A stretch of 58,035 nt of DNA, taken from Acidobacteriota bacterium (GTDB lineage Bacteria; Acidobacteriota; Terriglobia; Terriglobales; Acidobacteriaceae). Both the position numbers and the translations under genes were made by a program. The stretch is from the NCBI GenBank assembly GCA_021818585.1, contig JAKATU010000071.1, positions 1 to 58,035 on the forward strand. Reading direction: 5' to 3'. This document shows, piece after piece, positions 17,439-25,144 of the stretch (the stretch's first letter is position 1; each line of letters starts with the position of its first letter). The notes beneath the pieces were generated by a model, which had not been told where the DNA came from, made no database searches, and was given only the letters and a program-made list of their open reading frames with translations.

Positions 17439-18056
17439 ATGAAGCGTTCGTTGTCACTTGTTTGTTTACTGATTTCCAGCCTTAGCATGACCGCCATGGC
17501 ACAAACCAGCCATTCCGTTCCCAACGCGCCCGGAATGAGTGGGCCCCAGAAGATCGCGGTCATTCAGTTCCAGTTGGCGGTTGCCCGAACCAATGAAGGC
17601 CAGCGGGACTTCGCGAACCTGGAGAAGAAGTTTGCTCCGAAGAATGACCAGTTGAAGCAGGAGAGCGATCAGATCAACACGCTCAAGAAGGATTTGCAGG
17701 CGAACGCAAAGACTTTGTCCGCGGAACAAAAGCAGGAGAAGATCAACGAGATCCAGGACAAGGAAAAGGAACTGAGCCAGCAGGTTGAGGATGCGCAGTC
17801 TGATTTCCGGAATGAAATGGGTACGGCGTTCAACTCCCTGGCGCAAAAGGTTGGCGCCGTGATGACCGCGTATGCGAAGCAACATGGTTACACCATTGTT
17901 CTGGATGACAGCTCGCAGGGCAGCCCGGTGCTTTGGGCTGACCAATCGGCGGACATCACGAAGGCCGTGATTGCTGCTTACAATGTGAAGTCGGGTGTAC
18001 CAGCACCTCCACCCGCTGCTCCGGCACCGGCGGGGCAAGCTGGCTCCGGTAAATAG
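17439..18056 (+). CDS. OmpH/Skp-family periplasmic chaperone
   Basis: A 205-residue secreted protein with a signal peptide (RSLSLVCLLISSLSMTAMAQ) and an OmpH-like core: a short strand IAVIQFQLAVARTNEG, a long Lys/Glu/Gln-rich coiled coil (about 60-120, FANLEKKFAPKNDQLKQ onward) and a closing strand YTIVLDDSSQGSPVLW. Skp trimers hold unfolded outer-membrane proteins for delivery to BamA, which fits the adjacent bamA gene. A Pro/Ala-rich tail of about 20 residues (VPAPPPAAPAPA) is appended. An AAGGAG ribosome site lies about 12 bases before the ATG, and a strong terminator follows. Confidence 0.9.
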   Translation: MKRSLSLVCLLISSLSMTAMAQTSHSVPNAPGMSGPQKIAVIQFQLAVARTNEGQRDFANLEKKFAPKNDQLKQESDQINTLKKDLQANAKTLSAEQKQEKINEIQDKEKELSQQVEDAQSDFRNEMGTAFNSLAQKVGAVMTAYAKQHGYTIVLDDSSQGSPVLWADQSADITKAVIAAYNVKSGVPAPPPAAPAPAGQAGSGK

Positions 18057-18086
18057 CGCCCAGACCGGCAAACCTGAGTAAAAAAG

Positions 18087-18117
18087 GGGACCTCCCTCTG
18101 GAGGTCCCTTTTATTTT
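18087..18117 (+). terminator. Rho-independent terminator after skp/ompH
   Basis: GGGACCTCC-CTCT-GGAGGTCCC is a perfect 9-bp stem with a 4-base loop, followed by TTTTATTTT. Confidence 0.9.
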
Positions 18118-18652
18118 GTAGTTAGCCTTACTATCCAGATGGATAACATCTCTCAGTAAATTGCGGATGCACACGGAGGCTGTGGAAAGTTCTGTGGAAA
18201 ACGAACAAGTGCACTTGAATTTATGCAGAACAGAGCTTTTGAGGGTGTGCCGGTAGGCGGTGATAAGTTCGTTTTCCTCCTGAGAATACTGGCGTTTCCA
18301 GACTGTTTCGCTTTTAAATACGGGGCTGTAATTTTTTTGTAACTTTCGTGCTTTTCCACAATTTCGAAATCTGCCGCCTGCACAGCCGCTGCTTCCGCTT
18401 GCCTTTGGCTTATTGCTCGCCCGGTAAAATCCCCGTTCTCAATAAGGACATTTTTAGTTACAGATAAAATTGCGCAAAGCGTTTGCCGGCGGATGAATCT
18501 GTACCTTGGCGTGTGAAGAATACGTAATTTCATCTGGAAATTGTCGCAGTGACGATGACATATCCCAGGCGACCCCGACGAATGGCATCCTGGGTGGCCA
18601 TAGCCACCGGTTTGGCTGCTGCGAGGTCCCACTCCGGCGCTGAGACTTTCTT
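18118..18652. other. Low-GC spacer, no gene recognised
   Basis: This 535-base stretch follows the skp terminator and is noticeably AT-richer than its neighbours. The open frames on the minus strand have no recognisable domain and no convincing ribosome site. Together with the two gene remnants next to it, it looks like decaying or acquired DNA. No tRNA or attachment site was recognised. Confidence 0.5.
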
Positions 18653-18925
18653 TCATCCACGGGCAATTTCGAAGGCGAGCAGCCTGGTGCGAATCGGCCG
18701 GACCATGTCGCTGAGCGCCTGATCATGGGCTTCGGTGGCTCTGAGATGGAAGTCTGAATGGCCGGCGGGGCGCAGGACGGGGGCGAACTCTGCGGCGGCC
18801 ACTGGCCTGGACGGAAAGGCACAGAATGCGCACTCGCAGAGAAGCGCGTCGAAACACTCATTGAAGAATGGAAATGATTCCGCGTCGCCTGTGTGAAAGC
18901 TGACGAGTTGGGACAGGTTGCGCGC
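18653..18925 (-). pseudogene. Fragment of class I SAM-dependent methyltransferase
   Basis: One minus-strand frame encodes GISAKARNLSQLVSFHTGDA, then ESFPFFNECFDALLCECAFC and AAAEFAPVLRPAGH, stopping at 18653. This matches the middle of a Rossmann methyltransferase: acidic-loop region, GDAE motif, FDALLCE strand and the LRPGG motif (here LRPAG). The N-terminal SAM-binding GxGxG part and the C-terminal half are missing, and no start codon fits. It abuts the oxidoreductase remnant on the other strand, so a deletion or rearrangement joined two partial genes. Confidence 0.65.
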
Positions 18926-18935
18926 CTTAGCGCTA

Positions 18936-19340
18936 ATGCCGCGCGTGGCCTATATTTCTCCCGAGGTGGTGCATGTGGGAATGACGGAGGCGCTGGCGCG
19001 GGAGCGATATGGCAATGCGCTGGTGACTCGAAGCATGCCGATGAGCAAGGTGGATCGCGTGGTGAACGAGGGAGACAGCATGGAGGTGCTGGAGATATAT
19101 GCGACGCGCAAGGGAGAGATGGTAGGCGCGACGATGATGGCCGAGTATGCGGGCGAGGCGATTACCGAGATCGGGCTGGCGATGCAGAGCGGGATAGGTT
19201 TGAAGGAGCTTGCCTCGACGGTAGATCCTTATCCGACTTACAGCAGCGGAATCCAGATGCCGGCGACGCAGATGGTTCTGGAGACGGCATTTTCCGGAGT
19301 GAAGGGAAGGGTGTTGCGGATGCTGGCGCGGCGGGGATAG
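18936..19340 (+). pseudogene. C-terminal fragment of FAD-dependent pyridine nucleotide-disulfide oxidoreductase
   Basis: About 134 codons encode only the dimerisation domain of a dihydrolipoamide dehydrogenase/mercuric reductase-type flavoprotein: PRVAYISPEVVHVGMTEALA, then SKVDRVVNEGD, GEMVGATMMAEYAGEAITE and the terminal PTYSSGIQ. The FAD and NAD domains and the redox-active CxxxxC are absent upstream, where the reading runs straight into the methyltransferase remnant. The ATG at 18936 is probably coincidental. A short independent protein cannot be ruled out, but a truncated relic is far more likely. Confidence 0.7.
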
Positions 19341-19376
19341 AGGGCTACCGGGCTTACGGCACCGGTAGCCTGAAGA

Positions 19377-22300
19377 TTAACGGTTGTAACGAAGCGAACG
19401 GATGAATGCGATGAGCGACTTCATGTCGGCCTTGTTGAGGTCGATGGCGGGCATGCCGTTCGAGCGCATGGCTTCTGAGGGGTGCAGGAGCAGCTTTTGG
19501 AGCATGTCCGGGGGCAACTCAGAGGCGGTTGCGGTGAGCGAAGGCGCGGCTGCGGTGCCTTGCATGCTTCCGTCACCATGGCAGGTGGAGCAACGCTGCC
19601 GGAAGTAGACCTTGCGGCCAGCGAGTTCGAGCGGCGTGAGTTTGTGGGGTGCCTGGTGCTGGACGGCCGGTACGGACTTTGCTGTTGCAGAGGCAGGTTT
19701 GTGGAGGGTTGCGAGGTAGGCTACGAGGTCGTTCAACTGGTTGTTGTTGAAGCCGAAGGTGGGCATGCCGCCTGCCTTCATTTTGGCGTTGGGCTGGCGG
19801 ATGAGAGCGATGAGCTGGTCGTGCGGGACGGTTTTTGTGATGCCGATGAGGGAGATGGCGAGTGGCGTTCCGATGCCGCCTTCTCCATGGCAAGCGATGC
19901 AACCGTGGGAGTTGAAGATTTGCTCGCCAGCCGCGGCAGGGCCGCTGAGAGCAACCTCGTGCGCGACAGGTTTGGCTGCTGGTTGAGAGGATGTGGGTTG
20001 CGCTAGCGTCCCGGTGTCGGCTTGTGGCCGGGCCACTGCGATGGCATGGGCTGGAGTGGCGGATTGAGCGGGTTTGGCTGCGGCGTTCTTGAAGATGACA
20101 ACGGCGGGAACGCCGGGCCCGCGATGGACCGGGACAGGCATGGAGTTGAGATAAGCCCAGAGATCATCGGTCTGCTGATCAGAAAGCGGCGCGGGTGGCA
20201 TGCCCTTGGCCGTCATCTGGGCATTGGGATGATGAATGAGCTGGCTGAAGGCTTCCTTTGAGAAGTAGTGGCCGATACCGGCCAGCGGCGGCGCAATGGC
20301 TGAGCCCTGGGCAGTTGGTCCATGACAGGCCGCGCAGGTGTGGGCCTGGAAGATGGCCCGGCCGGACGCGATGTTGCCTGCAGCGGCGGCGACCGCTACT
20401 TCCTGCGGCTGCGCGGCTGCGGGCTCCTGTTGTTCTGGAGCAGCGGCCGCAACTGTTTTTGACGGAGCCGCAGTAGAGCGATGCGCCGTCGCGGTCGCCA
20501 TCCCCTTGAAGATGACGACTGCGGGAACGCCGGGCCCGCGATGCGCCGGAACAGGCATGGAGTTGAGGTAGGTCCACAGTGCGTGGGTTTGGCTATTCGA
20601 GAGCGGTGCGGGCGGCATGCCCTTGGCCGCCATCTGCGGATTGGGATGGTGGATGAGGGAACTGAAAGTCGCCTCGCTGAAGTAGTGGCCGATGCCGGCC
20701 AGTGGCGGCGCAATGGCTGAGCCCTGGGCCGTTGGTCCGTGGCAGGCTGCACAGGTGTGAGCCTGGAAGAGCTGCTGACCTTGTGCGACGAGTGCAGAAG
20801 AAGCTCCGGAAGTGGATACCGCTCCTGCAGCTTGCAGTATTCCGCCGGATGAGGGAGCTGCGTTGCCTGAGGATGCGCTGCCTCCGCTGGGAAGGGCGTT
20901 CATGGCAGGCTGGACGTTTTCTTCGGGCGTACCGAGCGCATTGAGATAGGCGACCAGATCCTTGACCTGCGGGATGGGCAAGTCGGGCGCGCCGGGCATG
21001 CCTGCGCTGCGCATTGCCGCGGAGGGATCATGAATGAGCGCTACCAGAGCGGCTTGGTTGTACTTTTTGCCGATGCCGACGAGGGATGGTCCAACAGCGC
21101 CGCGTCCTCGATCACCGTGGCAGCCGGAGCAGCCATTTTGCTGGAAGAGTGCCTTGCCGCGGGCGACGGTTGGATCAAACGTAGCCGGAGCGAGCAGGTT
21201 GATGGCGCCGGGTGACTGCACGAAGGGCTGGAATGGAGCCTTGGTGTAGGCTGCCTCCTGCGCGGCCTGCTGTTTGAGCTGATCGCGGACGATTGGGTTG
21301 TGCATGTCCTGGTATTGGCTGAGGAAGCCGAGGTAGACCGTTCCGCAGAGCACGATGGAGACGGCGAGCAGCGGGATGGGCCGCCGCCAGGGGCGACGTT
21401 CGAGGCCATGATCGAGGAATGGAAGGAGGAAGAACAGCAACGCCAGAAGGGCAGGAGCGATGACGACTCCAAAGACCGTGCCTGGGCCTTCCCAGAACTT
21501 GAGCCATTCAAAGAATGGCAGGTAGTACCATTCCGGACGCGCGATGAACGTGGTGGAAGCGGGATTGGCCCGCGGGCCAAGAGTGGCGGGCATGAAGTAG
21601 GAGAGCAGCCCGAGCCCGGCAACGAGCAGGAGCGAAAAGACGAGGTCCATGAGGACCTGCTTGGGGTAGAAACTCTCCGGCGGCAGTTTGGGCTCAATCG
21701 GATCTTCTTCAATGGGGCCGGCGGCGCCCGCCTTGCGGAACAGATAAATATGCACGGCGACAAAGGCGAAGAGTATGGCCGGGAGAATGATGACGTGCAT
21801 CAGGTAAAAGCGCGAGAGGGTCAGCGTGCCGATGGTATCGCCGCCACGCATGAGGTGGGCCATCCATGAGCCGACGAAGGGGATGGTGGAGACGATATTT
21901 GTAGCAACGGCAGTTGCGAAATAGGCTTTCTGGTCCCAGGGGAGCAGGTAGCCGGTGAAGCCCATGGCCAGAACGAGAATGGCCAGGAAGCCGCCCGACA
22001 TCCAGAGAAGTTCGCGACGGCCTTTGTACGCACCCCAGAGGAAGGTTTGCAGGAAGTGCAATAGCAACACGATGACCATGGCGCTTGCGCCGTAGACGTG
22101 CAGGCTGCGGAGGAATTCACCGGCGGCAACGCGCTTGGTGATGTAGGCGACGGTGACGTGGGCATTCTGCGCGGAGGGTACGTAGTATAGAGCCAGGCAG
22201 ATGCCGGTGATGACTTGGGAAATAAAGATGAACAGAAGGCCGGAGCCGAAGACATAGGCCCAGCGTGCGCCTCCGGGTATGGGCTCATCGAGTGAAACCC

Positions 22301-22385
22301 GCAGGATCAGATTCATCCCCGTACGGCTCTCGATCCAGCTCATCAGCTTTTGTGAGCGGGTATTGGGGTTTTCCTGTTGTGACAT
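19377..22385 (-). CDS. Cytochrome b fused to five c-type haem modules
   Basis: A 1002-residue redox protein. Residues 1-360 are a complete cytochrome b (cytochrome b6 plus subunit IV order): haem ligand pairs His96/His110 and His197/His212 (15-residue second spacing as in b6f) and the quinol-site PEWY at 284-287. The b6f haem-cn cysteine position appears to be Val. Residues 400-1002 carry five CxxCH sites: 419-423, 545-549, 684-688, 829-833 and 932-936, joined by Ala/Pro/Ser-rich linkers. Modules two and three are near-identical (139-residue offset). An AAGGAG site precedes the ATG. It is the last gene of the cytochrome-porin/Rieske operon. It probably takes electrons to or from quinone and spans the periplasm; direction is unknown. 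Confidence 0.92.
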   Translation of the reverse strand: MSQQENPNTRSQKLMSWIESRTGMNLILRVSLDEPIPGGARWAYVFGSGLLFIFISQVITGICLALYYVPSAQNAHVTVAYITKRVAAGEFLRSLHVYGASAMVIVLLLHFLQTFLWGAYKGRRELLWMSGGFLAILVLAMGFTGYLLPWDQKAYFATAVATNIVSTIPFVGSWMAHLMRGGDTIGTLTLSRFYLMHVIILPAILFAFVAVHIYLFRKAGAAGPIEEDPIEPKLPPESFYPKQVLMDLVFSLLLVAGLGLLSYFMPATLGPRANPASTTFIARPEWYYLPFFEWLKFWEGPGTVFGVVIAPALLALLFFLLPFLDHGLERRPWRRPIPLLAVSIVLCGTVYLGFLSQYQDMHNPIVRDQLKQQAAQEAAYTKAPFQPFVQSPGAINLLAPATFDPTVARGKALFQQNGCSGCHGDRGRGAVGPSLVGIGKKYNQAALVALIHDPSAAMRSAGMPGAPDLPIPQVKDLVAYLNALGTPEENVQPAMNALPSGGSASSGNAAPSSGGILQAAGAVSTSGASSALVAQGQQLFQAHTCAACHGPTAQGSAIAPPLAGIGHYFSEATFSSLIHHPNPQMAAKGMPPAPLSNSQTHALWTYLNSMPVPAHRGPGVPAVVIFKGMATATAHRSTAAPSKTVAAAAPEQQEPAAAQPQEVAVAAAAGNIASGRAIFQAHTCAACHGPTAQGSAIAPPLAGIGHYFSKEAFSQLIHHPNAQMTAKGMPPAPLSDQQTDDLWAYLNSMPVPVHRGPGVPAVVIFKNAAAKPAQSATPAHAIAVARPQADTGTLAQPTSSQPAAKPVAHEVALSGPAAAGEQIFNSHGCIACHGEGGIGTPLAISLIGITKTVPHDQLIALIRQPNAKMKAGGMPTFGFNNNQLNDLVAYLATLHKPASATAKSVPAVQHQAPHKLTPLELAGRKVYFRQRCSTCHGDGSMQGTAAAPSLTATASELPPDMLQKLLLHPSEAMRSNGMPAIDLNKADMKSLIAFIRSLRYNR

Positions 22386-22404
22386 TGAATCTCCTTCGTA
22401 AGGG

Positions 22405-22965
22405 TTAGCTCACGATTTCCCTGTTTGGCACATCTTCGCGGAAGAACTCGAAGTGAACGAGCAAGTCTCCCTGATCTTGTTTTGTGGGCAGCGGATCCAT
22501 GCCACGACGTGCAGGGCCGGAGATGTGTTTGCCCTCCTCATTGAAGACGCTGCCGTGGCATGGGCATAGGAACTCGCCCTTCGAGGCGCGCCACTGTACA
22601 GTGCAGCCCAGGTGCGGGCAGATAGCGGAGAGAACGCGGATGGTTCCATCGGCTTTGCGCTCCACATATACGGATTCGGTGGTTACGGTCTCACGCCATC
22701 CGTCCAGCTTGCGGAATGTGATCTCCTTTTTGACTGGCGGGCTGCCGGCAGTTGGGAGAGAGTCCACGAGGCCGACTTTTGACCATTTGGACAGGGTGCT
22801 GTTGGAGTAGAGGGGATAGAGCACGTATCGCAGAACGGGTATCGCTAACAGTGCGCTCATCGCGACTCCGCCAACGCCCAGCAGGGCTCCAAAGAAGGAG
22901 CGCCTGCTGATGACGATGACGTTGCCGTCCAGTTCCCTTACGGGAGCGGGATGACCATGTTCCAT
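22405..22965 (-). CDS. Rieske 2Fe-2S protein of the five-haem bc complex
   Basis: A membrane-anchored Rieske subunit of about 186 residues. The cluster-binding motifs are intact: CPHLGC (Cys and His of box 1) and CPCHGS (box 2), with GPARRG for the Pro-loop region. One N-terminal membrane helix follows a twin-arginine-like SRRSFFGALLGVGG, typical for Tat-exported Rieske proteins. I place the start at the ATG at 22965 because AGGAG lies nine bases upstream; an ATG at 22983 is possible. It sits between the cytochrome-porin and cytochrome b genes, with short spacers, as one operon. It would shuttle electrons between quinol at cytochrome b and the c-haem arm. Confidence 0.93.
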   Translation of the reverse strand: MEHGHPAPVRELDGNVIVISRRSFFGALLGVGGVAMSALLAIPVLRYVLYPLYSNSTLSKWSKVGLVDSLPTAGSPPVKKEITFRKLDGWRETVTTESVYVERKADGTIRVLSAICPHLGCTVQWRASKGEFLCPCHGSVFNEEGKHISGPARRGMDPLPTKQDQGDLLVHFEFFREDVPNREIVS

Positions 22966-22992
22966 GTTGATATTCTCCTGCATGATCTGCGT

Positions 22993-24312
22993 TTAGTAAT
23001 TGAACCAGACCGCAGCGTACACGGTGTTGTTGTCTGCAGCGTTGCGGCCTGAGCCGTCGTAATTGGTGCCTGCTCCATTGAACTTGGTGAAGCCGGTGTA
23101 TGCGAGGGTGAAGTCAATGTTCTGTACGGGCCAGTAACTGCCTTGAATGATATATCCGGTGGTGTCCGGACTGGCGTTGTTGCTGCCGGTGACGGCCGCG
23201 GGTGCGTATAGAACAGGATCATTGCTGCCGACGAGGGTGAAATATTGCCCGGTGAGGTTGTACTTGTTGCCCCAGTAGTAGGTAGCGTTGATGCGGCCTT
23301 CGTCCAGTGTGTGACTGGGCATGGCGACGCCGCCCTGCTGGTAGGTTGCCTCCATGTCAGAGCTTTCGTGGATGTATGTGCCATGTACGGTGAGTGCGTT
23401 GGCGCCGAAGGGACGCTGCACGGTGAAGTCGAATGCGGGGTCGGTGTAAGTGTCCGTAGGCCCGCTGACTGCGCCTGGGTAGGAACTCATGTACATGCCG
23501 TAGGTGCCGACTTCGACGTAGTTCTTGCCCATGTACTGTTGCCAGGCGAAGCGCCAGTAGGGTGCGACGCCCGAAATGTTGTAGCTGAAGCCGGAACCGG
23601 CATTTGGCGCTCCTCCGCCTGCATGCTCGGAGCGATAGAGCGTGACGTCACCGTAGAGATGGTCGTTATACATGGCATATGCGCCAATGCCGGCTACATC
23701 CTGGGCGAGAGCTCCGTCGATGACCGGAGCGGCGAGGGAGCCGGGTGTCTGGTCTGCGGAGATGTAGGGAAATCCCCATGCAGGGGTGCTGTTCCAGAGG
23801 TCTTCGACGGTAGGGTTGTTGTTGAAATCGATTCCGTAGGCCAGGGTCTTGCCGTTCACCTGCTTGCTGTTGGCATAGCGGATGTCGGTGTTGTCCATGG
23901 TGAAGTGGTCGCTCTGGTGGTCATAGGTGGCCTGCACGAAGGTGCCGAAGTGCGGGGCCAAAGAGGAGGCGAGGAACAGGCTTAGCTGCTGCGGAAACTC
24001 AACAGTGCCATTCTGGGTGTCAGGCTGTTTGGTCTGCAGAGCCGTGTCGGAGACGAGCAGCATGACGGAGATGGGCAGGTTATTGAGCAACTGGAGTGAC
24101 TTTCCGTCGCCGATGGTGTGCTTTGCCTTGTTGCTGACGAGGGTGTAGCCATTCAGCTTGAAGGCTCGACCAAAGGCGGTCAGCTCGGGTGGATCGTAGT
24201 GGCAGACGTTGCAGGACAGCCCTGTCTGCCGCGCGAAGCTGGGAACCGCCCATGCGGGCATGGTCCATCGAATGAGCAATGCTATGACCGCGATTTTGAC
24301 TAACTGTTTCAT
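22993..24312 (-). CDS. Cyc2-like outer-membrane cytochrome-porin
   Basis: A 439-residue secreted protein with signal peptide cleavage likely after PAWA (residue 22). A single c-type haem site, Cys34-x2-Cys37-His38, lies at the very N-terminus of the mature protein in PSFARQTGLSCNVCH, followed by PELTAFGRAFKLNGYTL. The rest is Gly/Tyr/Asn-rich alternating sequence consistent with a beta-barrel, ending in an aromatic residue (AAVWFNY). This layout (FARQTG, CxxCH, FGRxFK, GYT, then porin) matches the Cyc2-type fused monohaem cytochrome-porins, some of which oxidise Fe(II) at the cell surface. Iron oxidation here is inference, since similar proteins occur in organisms without that trait. It is the first gene of the operon, with a GAAGG site before the ATG. 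Confidence 0.82.
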   Translation of the reverse strand: MKQLVKIAVIALLIRWTMPAWAVPSFARQTGLSCNVCHYDPPELTAFGRAFKLNGYTLVSNKAKHTIGDGKSLQLLNNLPISVMLLVSDTALQTKQPDTQNGTVEFPQQLSLFLASSLAPHFGTFVQATYDHQSDHFTMDNTDIRYANSKQVNGKTLAYGIDFNNNPTVEDLWNSTPAWGFPYISADQTPGSLAAPVIDGALAQDVAGIGAYAMYNDHLYGDVTLYRSEHAGGGAPNAGSGFSYNISGVAPYWRFAWQQYMGKNYVEVGTYGMYMSSYPGAVSGPTDTYTDPAFDFTVQRPFGANALTVHGTYIHESSDMEATYQQGGVAMPSHTLDEGRINATYYWGNKYNLTGQYFTLVGSNDPVLYAPAAVTGSNNASPDTTGYIIQGSYWPVQNIDFTLAYTGFTKFNGAGTNYDGSGRNAADNNTVYAAVWFNY

Positions 24313-24381
24313 TTGCCTTCTTCAACCTCCGTTATGGCAAAGACCTTTCAGGCGGGTATTTCCCTCCATTACTGAAGTATT

Positions 24382-24404
24382 GTTGGCGATTGGGGATCGC
24401 CAAC
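24382..24404. promoter_or_regulatory. Perfect 9-bp dyad in the leader of the cytochrome-porin operon
   Basis: GTTGGCGAT-TGGGG-ATCGCCAAC, 70 bases upstream of the cytochrome-porin ATG. It could be an operator or a leader-RNA hairpin. No T-run follows on the minus strand. Confidence 0.55.
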
Positions 24405-24481
24405 GGAACTCCAGAGAGGTCTTTGCAGATTGCTGTTGTCTTCCTGCATAGCCTTTTGCCAAAGTCGGCAGATTTGCCGTT

Positions 24482-24509
24482 TTGACACCTTGCATACTGT
24501 CTGTGTCAA
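24482..24509. promoter_or_regulatory. TTGACAC-N14-GTGTCAA dyad
   Basis: Two 7-bp half-sites in inverted orientation, centred about 183 bases upstream of the cytochrome-porin ATG. The spacing is compatible with a dimeric regulator. No known regulator consensus was identified with confidence. Confidence 0.45.
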
Positions 24510-25144
24510 TGACTCGACTCTTAATTGCAACTCCATGCGCGGCAGGCATGTAGCTTCGGGTCCCCGAAATCGAGCCAAATGAGTTGACGTAACGGATAGT
24601 AAATGTTGAGGCAAGGGGGTTATGTGACCACAATCACAGGTGTAGCGGGCGCGCAGAATGGAGGGCAAGGCAGGAATCTTGACGATGTTTCTGATATGCA
24701 GCATACGTCTCCACTCTACAATCGAGCACCGGGGTGATTTATCTCCGGCAAAACGGCACGCGGGATGCGGGGCTTTCTTTGTCTGGTCGTGAGCCTTATC
24801 GATCCAGGAGCGCAGACGGAGGAAAGACTATTTACGGCGTTTCCAGTTTGCTATGAATTGGTTGACAATACACATGGTTGAGCGGCCAGCCATACGTTGG
24901 GGAGGCTGTGCATATAAGGTCCGGCGCTGTGCGCAGCGTACTGAGCACGCCTGAGTTTGCTAATAACCTCTGTCCCAGATAGCAGGTAATCTTGATCTGA
25001 TGGAGGCGGTAAGCACGTTTGAGTTGCAGTTCATGGCGTTTCATTCCCGTCTGGCGGGGTCGCGACAGTGGCGGGATAGAATCGGGACCGGGATTGGCTC
25101 ACTTCGCGCATGCGCATGATGAAGGAAGAAAGACAGAACCGGCC

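Larger units (their letters stand above)
24313..25144. other. Divergent intergenic region upstream of the cytochrome-porin operon
   Basis: About 830 bases lie between the cytochrome-porin start (minus) and the glycosyltransferase start (plus). No protein or RNA gene was recognised; open frames here are short and lack domains. The porin-proximal part contains two dyads (24382-24404 and 24482-24509), likely regulatory. GC content is lower than in the flanking genes. Confidence 0.5.

Noticed and set aside
18153..18656. A 167-codon minus-strand frame in the low-GC spacer
   Set aside because: No domain similarity and no ribosome site. The methyltransferase similarity in this area lies upstream in a different frame.
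24862..24867. TTGACA as a promoter -35 for the glycosyltransferase gene
   Set aside because: No -10-like hexamer occurs at 16-18 bases downstream; the nearest AT-rich hexamers are too far.
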